Below are positions 7,874 to 17,541 of a DNA stretch of 64,000 bases, piece by piece (within the stretch, counting starts at the first letter, position 1; every line of letters begins with the position of its first letter). This DNA is from Paludibacteraceae bacterium (GTDB lineage Bacteria > Bacteroidota > Bacteroidia > Bacteroidales > Paludibacteraceae), in NCBI GenBank assembly GCA_017632345.1, contig JAGBRL010000059.1:1-64000 (forward strand). Direction: 5' to 3'. A program made the translations under genes and the position numbers. The notes under the pieces are model-generated. The model had not been told where the DNA came from. It was given only the letters and a program-made list of their open reading frames with translations, and searched no databases.

Positions 7874-10162
7874 ATGAAGCACATTTTCATTAATGTTATG
7901 TTATTGGCGTTTTGCTGCGCGGGGGTGTTGCCTGCGGTTGGGCAGAATGTGAATGTTTCTGTTTCTTTGTCACAGACGAAACAGGAAGTGCTTGGTTTTG
8001 GAGGTGGTATAGTGTACTATAATAACTGGTTCGCAGCTCATAAGAATAAGGAGGCTATTTATGATACTGTTTTCACCGGACTTGGCTTGTCTGCGTTGCG
8101 TATGGGCAACTGGGCTCAGGACACGTCTGTGAGCGTGAGTGATGTCGCGGATATATACGCGGCGGCTAAAAAGCGTCTTGGTTCTGAGTTCTTTATGGAG
8201 ATGTCTTCATGGACTGCTCCCGTGGAGCTGAAGGCGAACGGAAAGCTGGAAGGTACTAACGGCGGGGTGACTGCCTCGCTTAAGAAGGAATACGGACGGT
8301 TTGTGTATGATAAGTTCGGCAAATGGTGGCGTGAGTCGTTGGAGCTTTATCATTCGCATGGTGTCTATCCGGACTATATAAGTATCCAGAACGAGCCGGA
8401 TATGGACGCTCCTGATTATGCGGCTATGGTTCTAAATCCGGATGAGAGTTATGATGTGGCTTCTTATGGAGAGGCGCTCAAGGCTGTGGCTTCGGCTATT
8501 GACGGCATGGAGCATGAACCTAAGATTGTCGGTCCGGAAGTGCTCGGCATTGGTTGGAATCAGGCTCAGAAGTATGTGGAGAAACTGGATAAAAAGCTGC
8601 TTGACGCCTATAGCTTTCATTATTATCATAGCGGAAAGAATGACCATGAGAATGAACTGAGGTACGCGCATCCTGATGATTATATAGATGCGTTCAAGGG
8701 GATGGCTGTGGATTTTGCTGACAAGCCGCAGATTATGACTGAAAATAGCGCTCTGCGTGAACGTGAAAAGTATGACGAAGTCTATATGGCTTGGATTATG
8801 GCTAACGGATTTAATTACAACGGGATAGCGTCTTATATACACTGGAACTTGCTTTGGGGGAATACGGGCGGCGGCTGCGTGAATGTGGAAGAGCCTTGGG
8901 CTGATTCTACATGGACTACCAAAGATGGCTTCATTGTTCAGAGTGAGTATCATGCTTTGAGGCATTATTCTAAGTTTGTCAGACCGGGATGGCTTTTCAT
9001 GAAGTCTGCTTCTTCTAACGCAGATGTTGTTTCTGTTGCTTTTAGAAATAAGGCTGGAGACTCTCTCTCTGTTATTCTGGTTAATAAGGGCAAGGTCGCT
9101 CATAATTGTGCTTTGTCTGGTTTTGAGGAGTTTTCCGGAAATGTTATTCAGACTGCTGCGGACAAAAATGTCTGGAGCAAGGTTGTGGGCAAATATGAGG
9201 TGGGGGATGTGTTTTCTTTGCCGGCTATGAGTATCACAACGGTGGCTTTGCATCCTGCTATGGTTATTCCTGATGTTAAATGGGAGGCGCCTTTGCTTGA
9301 TGATGTGTGCCTTTCTGGCGAGACTAAGGCTTTGAACTGGATTTTGTCGGATACCTTCCCTATGAAGGCAAGTCTTTATTGGAAGGCGGTTTTGAAGGTT
9401 GTCGGAGCTGAGGCTTCTTCTGAGTGGGAGAATGAGGACGGCACTTTTGGTTGGTATGTGGATAATTTGCTGGATGTGAATAACACTTCCAGATGGGCGG
9501 CTCAATCGTCAGAAAATGAGTGGGTTGAACTTAAATTGGACACTTTTGCGGCTGTGTCTGGTGTCTTTATCGATGAGGAAACTACAGAATATGGGGTCAT
9601 TGACTCTTTTGAATTGCAGTGTTTTATAAATGATGAATGGGTTACTGTCCATGAGGGCGTTTCTATTGGTTCTGATTTTCAGGTCGATTTTGAGCCGGTT
9701 AACACTAATCGTGTGAGATTGTTCGTGAAAACGGCAGGCTCTATCAATATTAACTATTTTACAGTAAAGGGTGCTGGCGGAAAAATTACGGATTTGTACG
9801 CAGATCAGGAGAACTATGATTGGTTGATTGGCGATGAAGTGAGCGGTCGTGTCGCTCTTGAGATTCTTTTGGCAGACGGCACTTCGGTTTCTGAAAGTGA
9901 GCCGTTTGATGTGAAGAAGGAGACGTCTTGTCTGAATAATGGAAAAACCGTTCAGGAAAGGGTTTGTGTGGAAGATGATAGGATGGTGTTCTATTCGTCT
10001 TGTAACCAGATGTTGTCTTTGTCTGTTTGTGATGAGCTTGGCAAGGTCGTCTTTAATGGTAGTGTCTCTTTGTCGCAAGGCAGGAATGTGCTGGATATTA
10101 AATTGCCTAATGGTGTTTGGGTTGTGAACTTTGGCAAACGTTCTTGCAAGATTTTGAAATAG
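7874..10162 (+). CDS. secreted GH30 glycosidase with F5/8C domain and type IX sorting tail
   Basis: A 762-residue secreted enzyme. Residues 1-24 form a signal peptide ending PAVGQ. A GH30 catalytic domain follows (about 35-445), with the acid/base glutamate in IQNEPD (about 174) and the nucleophile in MTENS (about 290), plus WNLLWGNTGGG typical of glucuronoxylanase-like GH30. Around 510-640 a discoidin/F5-8 type C carbohydrate-binding module is suggested by NTSRWAA, WVELKLDTF and NRVRLFVKTAG. The last about 70 residues (SVCDELGKVVFNG, then LPNGVWVVNFGKRSCKILK) resemble the Por secretion tail used by type IX secretion. Substrate is probably xylan or a related plant polysaccharide, by inference. 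An in-frame ATG at 7835 precedes the predicted promoter and the signal peptide. Confidence 0.88.
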   Translation: MKHIFINVMLLAFCCAGVLPAVGQNVNVSVSLSQTKQEVLGFGGGIVYYNNWFAAHKNKEAIYDTVFTGLGLSALRMGNWAQDTSVSVSDVADIYAAAKKRLGSEFFMEMSSWTAPVELKANGKLEGTNGGVTASLKKEYGRFVYDKFGKWWRESLELYHSHGVYPDYISIQNEPDMDAPDYAAMVLNPDESYDVASYGEALKAVASAIDGMEHEPKIVGPEVLGIGWNQAQKYVEKLDKKLLDAYSFHYYHSGKNDHENELRYAHPDDYIDAFKGMAVDFADKPQIMTENSALREREKYDEVYMAWIMANGFNYNGIASYIHWNLLWGNTGGGCVNVEEPWADSTWTTKDGFIVQSEYHALRHYSKFVRPGWLFMKSASSNADVVSVAFRNKAGDSLSVILVNKGKVAHNCALSGFEEFSGNVIQTAADKNVWSKVVGKYEVGDVFSLPAMSITTVALHPAMVIPDVKWEAPLLDDVCLSGETKALNWILSDTFPMKASLYWKAVLKVVGAEASSEWENEDGTFGWYVDNLLDVNNTSRWAAQSSENEWVELKLDTFAAVSGVFIDEETTEYGVIDSFELQCFINDEWVTVHEGVSIGSDFQVDFEPVNTNRVRLFVKTAGSININYFTVKGAGGKITDLYADQENYDWLIGDEVSGRVALEILLADGTSVSESEPFDVKKETSCLNNGKTVQERVCVEDDRMVFYSSCNQMLSLSVCDELGKVVFNGSVSLSQGRNVLDIKLPNGVWVVNFGKRSCKILK

Positions 10163-10199
10163 AGAAAGATTCAAAACGTGATTTATATGGAACTTCTTC

Positions 10200-10247
10200 G
10201 GCAAGGCTCTTTCTTGCTCTATAAATGATGAATTTATAGAGCTTGCC
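10200..10247. other. mutually exclusive hairpins after the GH30 gene
   Basis: GCTCTATAAA (10216-10225) pairs perfectly with TTTATAGAGC (10233-10242). Alternatively GGCAAGGCTC (10200-10209) can pair with GAGCTTGCC (10239-10247) apart from one bulged base. The two share bases and cannot form together. They lie just before the stronger terminator at 10257-10289. Confidence 0.4.
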
Positions 10248-10256
10248 TTAAGATAA

Positions 10257-10289
10257 AAAGGCTGTCCAACTTTATGTTAGACAGCCTTT
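10257..10289. terminator. bidirectional intrinsic terminator between GH30 and DUF4954 genes
   Basis: AAAGGCTGTC (10257-10266) pairs with GACAGCCTTT (10280-10289). After one mismatch the stem continues with AAC against GTT around a 5-base loop. T-runs on both strands let it serve the rightward GH30 gene and the leftward DUF4954 gene. Confidence 0.8.
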
Positions 10290-10299
10290 CCTTTTTTGA

Positions 10300-12288
10300 T
10301 TACTGAGCTTGTTTCAGCTTTGCTATTATTTTATTGCCCAGTTCAGATTTCTTTTCAATATGCTTCTGAACCTCTATTACAAATTGGTTTTGGTCGAAGT
10401 CTCCGCGCACATATTCAAAGTCTTTCTGTTTCTCTTTTTCGCTTCCGTCAACACCGAAACTTGTCTTGACTTTCAGAGTAAACTCCTTTTTCGCATCTTC
10501 GTATAATATCTTGTCAAGTGTTATAACAGAAGTTTTCCAATTTTCGACTATGGAGATGATGTCGTCGATAGTAATCTCTTCGATAGATTTGCCTAAGCGT
10601 TTTTGAATTTTGTCTATCGCCCAAGTCCATTCAAGAGTGTAATAGTTTTTGTGGATTTCGGCAAATCTGTCATTCAGCTCTTCCAAAGAGGATATCTTTT
10701 CAGACTCGATATCTCTTATGATGTTGTCTATTGAAGTGCGCGGAGCAATTAGACCGGAAATGTCCAGCCAGTCGCCCAGCCCCTCTTCAGTATCTGGCAT
10801 TAACCTCTTGCGAATATCGTCAATGTTTTTGAAATCGTCGTTTTCAAGTCTGTTTATAATGGAGTTGCCAAGGAATTTTGATATGCCCATTTCGTAAATA
10901 TCAATGCCTTTGCGAAGTGATGAATTTTTAATTCTGTTGTTTTGATAATAGTATGTTTCGCAAGTTTCTCCAGAGACTTGTTTTAGCGTTTGCAAGATTT
11001 CCTGGCCAGCCATCATCTTTTGAATTGTGTATGGGCTGAGCAGGTTAAAGTTTATCTGGTCAAGTTTGTTAGGGTCTTTGCGTCTGTCTCGCTTAGGCCA
11101 TTTTTGAGCGTCACGTATGGTTCCGACACTTTTAAGGTTTGCGCCGGGAACAAGTATGGTTTCGTTGTCTTGTTCTATCAGATACGAGAACGGCAGGTCC
11201 GACGTGTCAGAGTGTTCCGTGTGTCGTCCCATGACAAGAGTGAACGCTCCTATTTTAGCAGGCCACAGAATGTAGGAGTCGCTTGTTGTTTTTGAGCCTC
11301 TTTCCACAATACCTTGGTGTATTGGCCCTAATTTGTACATATGATTGCTTTGGTTCGAGCCGCTTCCTGCATTTAGGAAAGAGAACATTCCTGCAATCAG
11401 AAGACTTGATTTGTGATGTGTCACGGTGAACGGTCCGGCAAAGATAGATGCGGCTTCGCCGTGAAATCCTTGACAATTGCAGAAAAACAGCGAGTCGGCT
11501 GCGGAGTACTGTTTCCCGATTTGACATCCTTGTCCAACAAAGCATCTGTCTATTATTGCAGCTTCTGTTATTTCGCTGCCTGAAGAGACAACAAAATTAT
11601 GCGCAATCACATTGATGCCGATATAGACTGGGGCGAAGGTGTTGCTGTTGATGCTGCCGTTAATAAGTTCAGAGCACCCTTCAAGCGTAGCGTTATCGCC
11701 AATCTTTACATTTTTTATTATGTGGCAGTTTCTGATGATTACGTTGTTGCCGATATGGCCAAATTCAGAAGCGATGCCCTGCGCGTACTGTTCAAACAAG
11801 CTGTTCAGCTTTTTAGTTAGTTGCGGCCTGTGTCTGTACAGAGCCATCATATAAGCTGAATGTGCTGTAAGCAGGTCGCAAGCCGGGACTTCGCGTCCGC
11901 CACCTTCGTTCAGAGCGGAGACCGGAGTGCAGTTGCCAAACTGGCTTTTTTCTGTAACTGCCAGAATGTCAATGTTCTCTATGTAGCAGCCGCCGCCAAT
12001 CTCGTAGTTAGCTATATAGTTGTTTGTTTTGTATATGTATGTGTCGTCTCCAATTTGACAGTTATGGATGACGGCCTTGTATATGCCGGAGTGCCTTTTA
12101 ATGTTGCCATCTAAGGTGTATTCTTTGTTAAAAGCACCCAGCTTGATGTCGCCAGAGAATGTGCAGTATTGAATATGCTCAGTGGAGAAGTTTTCTGAGA
12201 CAAATACCTTGCTCCAGTCAGAGCACGAACAGTGCTGCTTTTCAAGAGCACTTATTTCGTTGCTGTTTATCTGTCTATATTTGTTCAT
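10300..12288 (-). CDS. DUF4954 family protein with left-handed beta-helix repeats
   Basis: A 662-residue protein recognised as the Bacteroidetes DUF4954 family. The N-terminal two thirds carry hexapeptide-like turns (NVIIRNCHIIKNVKIGDNATLEGC, split here by irregular spacers), the pattern of left-handed beta-helix acyltransferases. The C-terminal third is helical and charged. A sugar-nucleotide acyl- or nucleotidyltransferase-like role has been suggested by fold only, and no activity can be assigned. It begins 17 bases after the hflX stop, so it probably belongs to a recA-hflX-DUF4954 transcript ending at the strong terminator just downstream. Confidence 0.82.
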   Translation of the reverse strand: MNKYRQINSNEISALEKQHCSCSDWSKVFVSENFSTEHIQYCTFSGDIKLGAFNKEYTLDGNIKRHSGIYKAVIHNCQIGDDTYIYKTNNYIANYEIGGGCYIENIDILAVTEKSQFGNCTPVSALNEGGGREVPACDLLTAHSAYMMALYRHRPQLTKKLNSLFEQYAQGIASEFGHIGNNVIIRNCHIIKNVKIGDNATLEGCSELINGSINSNTFAPVYIGINVIAHNFVVSSGSEITEAAIIDRCFVGQGCQIGKQYSAADSLFFCNCQGFHGEAASIFAGPFTVTHHKSSLLIAGMFSFLNAGSGSNQSNHMYKLGPIHQGIVERGSKTTSDSYILWPAKIGAFTLVMGRHTEHSDTSDLPFSYLIEQDNETILVPGANLKSVGTIRDAQKWPKRDRRKDPNKLDQINFNLLSPYTIQKMMAGQEILQTLKQVSGETCETYYYQNNRIKNSSLRKGIDIYEMGISKFLGNSIINRLENDDFKNIDDIRKRLMPDTEEGLGDWLDISGLIAPRTSIDNIIRDIESEKISSLEELNDRFAEIHKNYYTLEWTWAIDKIQKRLGKSIEEITIDDIISIVENWKTSVITLDKILYEDAKKEFTLKVKTSFGVDGSEKEKQKDFEYVRGDFDQNQFVIEVQKHIEKKSELGNKIIAKLKQAQ

Positions 12289-12305
12289 TGTGTTATGTTT
12301 GCTTG

Positions 12306-13538
12306 TTACTCAGTTATATCGTCATACTTTTGATAAAGAAAATCGTTGTAAGGGAATCGTGTCACATGAATCTCCTTTACCTTGTTATACAGCAAAGACT
12401 TGAACTCCTCGAGGTTGCTGCGTTCTTTTGCAGATATGAAAATGCAATTCTCGCTCATCTTTGCAATCCAAGTTTTTTTAAGTTCGTCAAGACTATAGTT
12501 CTCCTTTAGTTTAGGAGTGAGGTCGTCTTCGTCTTTTGGAATGTAAGAGAAAGCGTCTGTTTTGTTAAAAACAAGAATCGTAGGCTTTTCTGTATTGTCT
12601 ATTTCATGAAGAGTTTTTTCTACAACTTCGATCTGGTCTTCGAAAGTAGGGTGGGAGATGTCCACAACATGAACAAGAAGGTCGGCCTCTCGCACTTCGT
12701 CAAGTGTTGACTTGAACGATTCGATAAGGTCATGAGGCAATTTTCTGATGAACCCGACTGTGTCTGACAGCAAGAAAGGAAGGTTTTCTATTGTCACTTT
12801 CCGGACAGTTGTGTCAAGAGTCGCAAAAAGTTTGTTTTCCGCAAATACGTCAGATTTGCTGAGCATATTCATTATTGTTGATTTGCCTACGTTTGTGTAT
12901 CCGACCAATGCGACACGAACCATTTTGCCCCTGTTCTTGCGTTGAGTGCTTTTTTGCTTGTCAATCGACTTTAACTCGTTTTTGAGCAGTGATATTTTGT
13001 CTAGAATGATTCGGCGGTCGGTCTCAATCTGAGTTTCTCCGGGCCCTCTCATCCCAATACCTCCGCGCTGACGTTCGAGGTGCGTCCACATGCGGGTCAG
13101 GCGAGGCAGCAAATACTTGTACTGAGCAAGCTCCACTTGAGTTTTTGCATGGGCCGTTTGAGCTCTTTTTGCAAAAATGTCAAGAATGAGGTTTGTTCTG
13201 TCAAGAACTTTTATTTCGAGTTCCTTTTCTATATTGCGCAACTGTTTGGCAGACAGCTCGTCGTCAAAAATAACCAGTCCGATTTTCTCTTCTTCGTCTT
13301 CTTCTCTGTCTTTTATGTAATTTTTTATCTCTTCAAGTTTGCCCGGCCCAACAAACGTGTTAGAGTTTGGGTAGTCAAGCTTTTGAAGGAACTTTTTCTG
13401 AGGGTATGCTCCGGCTGTTTCTGCAAGGAATGCCAGTTCGTCAAGATACTCCTTGGCTTTCTTTTCGTTCTGGCTCATTGTGATTAAACCAACAAGCACC
13501 GCGTTTTCATCAAATATTTCAGTTTTGTTGTCTGTCAT
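12306..13538 (-). CDS. hflX: GTPase HflX
   Basis: A 410-residue TRAFAC GTPase that binds 50S subunits and helps rescue or split stalled ribosomes. The N-terminal HflX domain shows NTFVGPGKLEEI near residue 60 and the glycine-rich ERQRGGIGMRGPGETQIETDRR linker at about 155-175. The G domain follows with G1 GYTNVGKS (213-220), G3 DTVGFIRKLP and G4 NKTD. The start ATG at 13538 gives a normal length. It sits 56 bases after recA in the same direction and 17 bases before the DUF4954 gene. Confidence 0.95.
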   Translation of the reverse strand: MTDNKTEIFDENAVLVGLITMSQNEKKAKEYLDELAFLAETAGAYPQKKFLQKLDYPNSNTFVGPGKLEEIKNYIKDREEDEEEKIGLVIFDDELSAKQLRNIEKELEIKVLDRTNLILDIFAKRAQTAHAKTQVELAQYKYLLPRLTRMWTHLERQRGGIGMRGPGETQIETDRRIILDKISLLKNELKSIDKQKSTQRKNRGKMVRVALVGYTNVGKSTIMNMLSKSDVFAENKLFATLDTTVRKVTIENLPFLLSDTVGFIRKLPHDLIESFKSTLDEVREADLLVHVVDISHPTFEDQIEVVEKTLHEIDNTEKPTILVFNKTDAFSYIPKDEDDLTPKLKENYSLDELKKTWIAKMSENCIFISAKERSNLEEFKSLLYNKVKEIHVTRFPYNDFLYQKYDDITE

Positions 13539-13594
13539 TTGCGTAATATTAGAAAGTCAGATTTACGGCAAACACCATAAACCTGACGTTTTTA

Positions 13595-14638
13595 TTAAAG
13601 ATTTGATTTCTCTTTTATCGCTACTCTTATCTTTTCCTCTATCTCTGCGGCGAGTTCCGGATTATCTCTCATGCACTCTTTTGCCGCGTCTCGTCCCTGA
13701 GCAATTTTAGTCTCTCCGTAGCTATACCAAGAGCCGCTTTTCTTAATGATTCCAAATTCGGCGCCAAGGTCAATGATTTCGCCAACTTTAGATATTCCTT
13801 CGCCAAACATTATGTCAAATTCCGCTTTCCTGAACGGAGGCGCAACTTTGTTCTTTACGATTTTCACGCGAGTCTGGTTGCCTATCACATCTTCGCCGTC
13901 CTTTATCTGGCCTATCTTTCGTATGTCAAGTCGCAGAGATGCGTAAAACTTCAGAGCGTTACCTCCTGTTGTAGTTTCCGGATTTCCGAACATGACACCG
14001 ATTTTGTCACGAAGCTGGTTGATGAATATGCAAGTTGTGTTGGTCTTGTTTATTGTTGCTGTGAGCTTACGCAAAGCTTGAGACATCAGCCTTGCCTGCA
14101 GACCCATTTTGGAGTCTCCCATCTCACCTTCGATTTCAGCTTTTGGTGTCAGTGCAGCAACGGAGTCTATTACTACGATGTCAACAGCTGACGAGCGAAT
14201 CAGTTGGTCCGCAATTTCAAGAGCCTGTTCGCCGCTGTCTGGCTGCGATATAAGCAGGTTTTCTATGTCAACGCCCAGCTTTTCTGCATAAAAACGGTCG
14301 AAAGCGTGTTCCGCGTCAATGATGGCTGCAATGCCGCCGGCTTTCTGAGCTTCTGCGATAGCGTGAATCGCAAGTGTCGTTTTACCTGACGACTCCGGAC
14401 CGTAAATCTCTATCACTCGGCCTCTTGGGAAACCTCCGACTCCGAGCGCCGTGTCTAGACCTATGGAGCCAGATGAGATTACTGGTATGTCTTCTATTTT
14501 GTTGTCTCCCATCTTCATGATGGTTCCTTTCCCATGGTCTTTCTCAATCTTGTCCATCGCAAGCTGAAGAGCCTTGAGTTTCTCTATTGATGGTTTTGAA
14601 ACCTCCTTTGCCTTATCTTTTTCGCTATTTTCTGCCAT
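13595..14638 (-). CDS. recA: recombinase RecA
   Basis: A 347-residue RecA with the Walker A loop GPESSGKTT at 80-88, the MAW-like region [15 protein letters not shown], the Walker B strand [20 protein letters not shown], the L2 loop [18 protein letters not shown], and the C-terminal domain ending in a lysine-rich tail. It coats single-stranded DNA and drives homologous recombination and the SOS response. The ATG at 14638 fits. A -7 box lies at 14665-14672. I could not identify an SOS operator. Confidence 0.98.
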   Translation of the reverse strand: MAENSEKDKAKEVSKPSIEKLKALQLAMDKIEKDHGKGTIMKMGDNKIEDIPVISSGSIGLDTALGVGGFPRGRVIEIYGPESSGKTTLAIHAIAEAQKAGGIAAIIDAEHAFDRFYAEKLGVDIENLLISQPDSGEQALEIADQLIRSSAVDIVVIDSVAALTPKAEIEGEMGDSKMGLQARLMSQALRKLTATINKTNTTCIFINQLRDKIGVMFGNPETTTGGNALKFYASLRLDIRKIGQIKDGEDVIGNQTRVKIVKNKVAPPFRKAEFDIMFGEGISKVGEIIDLGAEFGIIKKSGSWYSYGETKIAQGRDAAKECMRDNPELAAEIEEKIRVAIKEKSNL

Positions 14639-14664
14639 AATAAGTTATTTTCTTTTTTGGTTAG

Positions 14665-14672
14665 CAAATATA
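14665..14672 (-). promoter_or_regulatory. candidate -7 box for recA
   Basis: It reads TATATTTG on the minus strand, an exact TAnnTTTG match, 26 bases before the recA start. The rest of the 230-base gap (14639-14868) shows no other clear signal. Confidence 0.4.
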
Positions 14673-14868
14673 AACAAAAAGATGAAAATAATCATCTGTA
14701 TTGTCGTAAATCTCTTGTCTCTTAAATATTTTTTACACTTTGACAGACTGAGGTGAGTTCTACGATTGGCGATTGTTGTTTATTCACGTTTAAGAACGTT
14801 GTGAACTTCCTAATTCGTAGAGTTTGTCAGAGCCTGAAATTGTTTTTCTTTTTTCAGATGAAATTTTG

Positions 14869-16047
14869 TTACTTCTTTTTCCGCAGGGTTATGACGTTGT
14901 AACTTGGAGACATCCCCCATCTTGACGGCATGCCTACGCAGCCAAGCCCTCTGCTGACGATAATTGTTTGGTTATCTGTCTTGTACAGCCCGTCCCAATA
15001 TTTGAATCTGAGCTGGGCCGGGGATATTTTAAAATTGCCAATTTCAATTCCGATCTGAGAAGCATGAGTATGTCCGCTAAGCGTCAGTTGTATGTCTTTG
15101 TGTCGGCACACTTCGTGCTTAAAAAAGTCAGGGTCGTGAGCAAGCAGTATTTTTGTGTCGACGCTGTCTGTGCCTTCTTTTGCCTTTGCTATGTCTGCAA
15201 GTTGCGGGAAAGGCGGTTTGCCCCAGTTCTCCACACCGATTATTGCTATTCTCTCGCCATCCTTTTCTATTATATGGGAACTATTGCGTAATAGTTTGAA
15301 TCCCAGATTCTTGCGTTTTGCAATGATGCTGTCCATGTTTAGCTGTTTTTCTTCTTTGGAGCTCCATCTGTAGTAGTCGCCGTAATCATGGTTGCCAAAT
15401 ATGGCGAGCATCGAGTCTTTTGTTTTTATTTTTTCGAAATGTTTTTCAAAGCCGTTCATTTCGGTTGCGAAATTTGTTATGATGTCGCCGGTTTCGACAA
15501 TAAGGTCGGCGTTCTCTTCCTGTATCATGTCGAACAGAGGCAGCAGGCGTTCTTTGTTCAGGCAGAATCCGCCTAAGTGAAGGTCGCTAATCTGCACGAT
15601 TTTAAATCCGTCGAAATTATTTGGCAAGCCCTCAATCTCAACAGAGTATTCTTCTCTACCGAAATTGAACCTTCCGAAGAATACGGCGTAAATGAAGCAC
15701 AGGAATGCGGCGAAAGCGGTTGCGTATCCTGCATATTGTATTTTCCTCCATCGTTTTTTTGTGATGTAGAATATGAGGTCAAAAGTCAAAAAGACAAGTT
15801 TTGATATGTAGATAGACGCAACGGTTACTATATACAGGAGTATGTGAAAATTGTCTTGCGGAGACTGAACAGAACCGCTTCTGAATAGCACTCCTGTTGC
15901 AGACAAGGCAATGAACAAAGAGAAAATCCAGTGCAGTATAGCGATGGATTTTTTCATTCGGTTTTTTATAAAGCGCAGATATATGTATAAGTCTGGCAGA
16001 ATAACCATCAGCGCTATAAGTATCAGTACGTACGTGTAAACTCTCAT
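14869..16047 (-). CDS. membrane-anchored calcineurin-like metallophosphoesterase
   Basis: A 392-residue protein. The first about 135 residues hold four hydrophobic segments. The metallophosphatase domain follows with the full metal-binding set: QISDLHLGG, VETGDII, FGNHDYGD, LLAHDPDFF and SGHTHASQ. This arrangement matches the YkuE/YaeI-type group, whose members hydrolyse phosphate esters at the membrane (UDP-2,3-diacylglucosamine in some cases). The exact substrate is unknown here. It starts 60 bases after the rlmD stop, with a terminator hairpin between, so it may have its own promoter. Confidence 0.87.
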   Translation of the reverse strand: MRVYTYVLILIALMVILPDLYIYLRFIKNRMKKSIAILHWIFSLFIALSATGVLFRSGSVQSPQDNFHILLYIVTVASIYISKLVFLTFDLIFYITKKRWRKIQYAGYATAFAAFLCFIYAVFFGRFNFGREEYSVEIEGLPNNFDGFKIVQISDLHLGGFCLNKERLLPLFDMIQEENADLIVETGDIITNFATEMNGFEKHFEKIKTKDSMLAIFGNHDYGDYYRWSSKEEKQLNMDSIIAKRKNLGFKLLRNSSHIIEKDGERIAIIGVENWGKPPFPQLADIAKAKEGTDSVDTKILLAHDPDFFKHEVCRHKDIQLTLSGHTHASQIGIEIGNFKISPAQLRFKYWDGLYKTDNQTIIVSRGLGCVGMPSRWGMSPSYNVITLRKKK

Positions 16048-16071
16048 GTTCGATATTAAACAAAAACATAG

Positions 16072-16095
16072 GCAGAAGGGACCTGGCCCTTCTGC
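16072..16095 (-). terminator. intrinsic terminator after rlmD
   Basis: GCAGAAGGG (16072-16080) pairs perfectly with CCCTTCTGC (16087-16095) around a 6-base loop. On the minus strand a T-rich tail follows. It lies 13 bases after the rlmD stop. Confidence 0.65.
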
Positions 16096-16107
16096 ATGAA
16101 AAAAGTT

Positions 16108-17520
16108 TTAGTCTCTGCGTTCAAGCATCACCACATTTTCTACGTGGTGGGTGTGCGGGAACATGTCAACTGGCTGAACAGCAGTGACTTTGTATTTTGA
16201 ATCTAATAGATTGAGGTCGCGAGCCTGAGTTGCCGGATTGCAGCTTACGTAAACGATTTTACGAGGCGCCGCGAACAGAATCGTGTCGATTACATCTGTG
16301 TGCATGCCGTCGCGAGGTGGGTCTGTTATTATTACGTCCGGTTTTCCGTGCTGGTTTATGAATTCCTGTGTTAGTATGTTTTTCATGTCTCCCGCATAGA
16401 AAAGCGTATTGTCAAGCCCGTTGTTTTTAGCGTTGACTTTTGCATCTTCAATCGCTTCCGGCACGTATTCGATACCTATCACCTGTTTTGCTTTTTTTGC
16501 CACGAAGCAGGCTATTGTTCCCGTTCCTGTGTACAAGTCATAAACAAGCTCGTTGCCTGTAAGTCCCGCAAAATCTCTGGTGATGGAGTATAGTTCGTAA
16601 GCCTGTTCGCTGTTTGTCTGATAGAACGACTTCGGGCCTATTTTGAACTTGAGCCCTTCCATCTCCTCAAATATGTGGTCGCGACCCTTGAACACCAAAG
16701 TCTCCTGGTCAGTAATCGTGTCGTTGCACTTTTCGTTTATGACATATATAAGAGAGGTGATTTGAGGGAACTTTTCTGCAATAGCCGAAAGAAGCGCTTC
16801 TCTGCGTTCTTTGTCCTCTTTATAAAACACAACAGTCAGCATTATTTCTCCGGTGCTGGCTGTGCGTATTATGATGTTTCTTAGAAAGCCCTCTTTATTG
16901 CGGATGTCAAAAAACTCAAGGCCGTTCTTGTTAGCGTAGTCTTTTATGAAAAGACGGATTTCGTTCGACACGTTTTCTTGCAGATGGCACAGATTTATAT
17001 CAAGCACCTTGTCGAACATGCCCGGTATGTGAAACCCGAGCGCGTTCATGTTGTCAAACTGAACACCTGCCTGCACTTGCTCTGTTGTGAGCCACTTTTT
17101 GTTAGAGAAGGTGAATTCGAGTTTGTTTCTGTAATATTTAGTCTTTTTAGAACCTAAGATAGGGAGCATTTCAGGCAGCTCAACCTTGCCGATTCTTGTA
17201 AGGTTGTTGAATACCTGACGCTGTTTGTGCCTGATCTGCTCTTCGTATGGAAGTATCTGCCATTTGCACCCTCCGCAGATTCCGTAGTGTTCGCAAAACG
17301 GCTCTTCTCTCTTTTCGGAAAGTTTGTGTATCTTGACAACCTTGCCTTCCATGTAACTGTTCTTTTTGCGTGTGATCTGAATGTCAACCACGTCGCCAGG
17401 AACAACATACTGCGTGAAGACAACCATTTCGTTATGCTTTGCAATGGCTTTGCCTTCGTTGGCTATGTCGATGATTTCTATGTTCTCTATCAGTGGTAAC
17501 TGCTTTCTTTTTCTTGACAT
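16108..17520 (-). CDS. rlmD: 23S rRNA (uracil-5-)-methyltransferase RlmD (RumA family)
   Basis: A 470-residue SAM-dependent RNA m5U methyltransferase. An N-terminal TRAM domain (about residues 5-65) precedes the iron-sulfur cysteines in FCEHYGICGGC (76, 82, 85). The Rossmann methyltransferase part shows YDLYTGTGTIACFVA, IGIEYVPEAI, the catalytic loop ITDPPRDGM and the nucleophilic cysteine in VYVSCNPAT. The family modifies U1939 or U747 of 23S rRNA, or tRNA U54. Which site is targeted here cannot be told from sequence alone. A -7 box lies upstream inside an inverted repeat. Confidence 0.92.
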   Translation of the reverse strand: MSRKRKQLPLIENIEIIDIANEGKAIAKHNEMVVFTQYVVPGDVVDIQITRKKNSYMEGKVVKIHKLSEKREEPFCEHYGICGGCKWQILPYEEQIRHKQRQVFNNLTRIGKVELPEMLPILGSKKTKYYRNKLEFTFSNKKWLTTEQVQAGVQFDNMNALGFHIPGMFDKVLDINLCHLQENVSNEIRLFIKDYANKNGLEFFDIRNKEGFLRNIIIRTASTGEIMLTVVFYKEDKERREALLSAIAEKFPQITSLIYVINEKCNDTITDQETLVFKGRDHIFEEMEGLKFKIGPKSFYQTNSEQAYELYSITRDFAGLTGNELVYDLYTGTGTIACFVAKKAKQVIGIEYVPEAIEDAKVNAKNNGLDNTLFYAGDMKNILTQEFINQHGKPDVIITDPPRDGMHTDVIDTILFAAPRKIVYVSCNPATQARDLNLLDSKYKVTAVQPVDMFPHTHHVENVVMLERRD

Positions 17521-17541
17521 ATTTTTTTGATAATGTTTAAT

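Noticed and set aside
8432..9505. 357-codon open frame antisense to the GH30 gene
   Set aside because: Shadow of a real gene, no recognisable motif, and composition biased toward Arg/Ile/His as expected for reverse frames.
14639..14868. LexA/SOS box before recA
   Set aside because: No convincing palindromic operator could be seen, only a -7 box, and Bacteroidetes SOS boxes are not well enough defined to call by eye.
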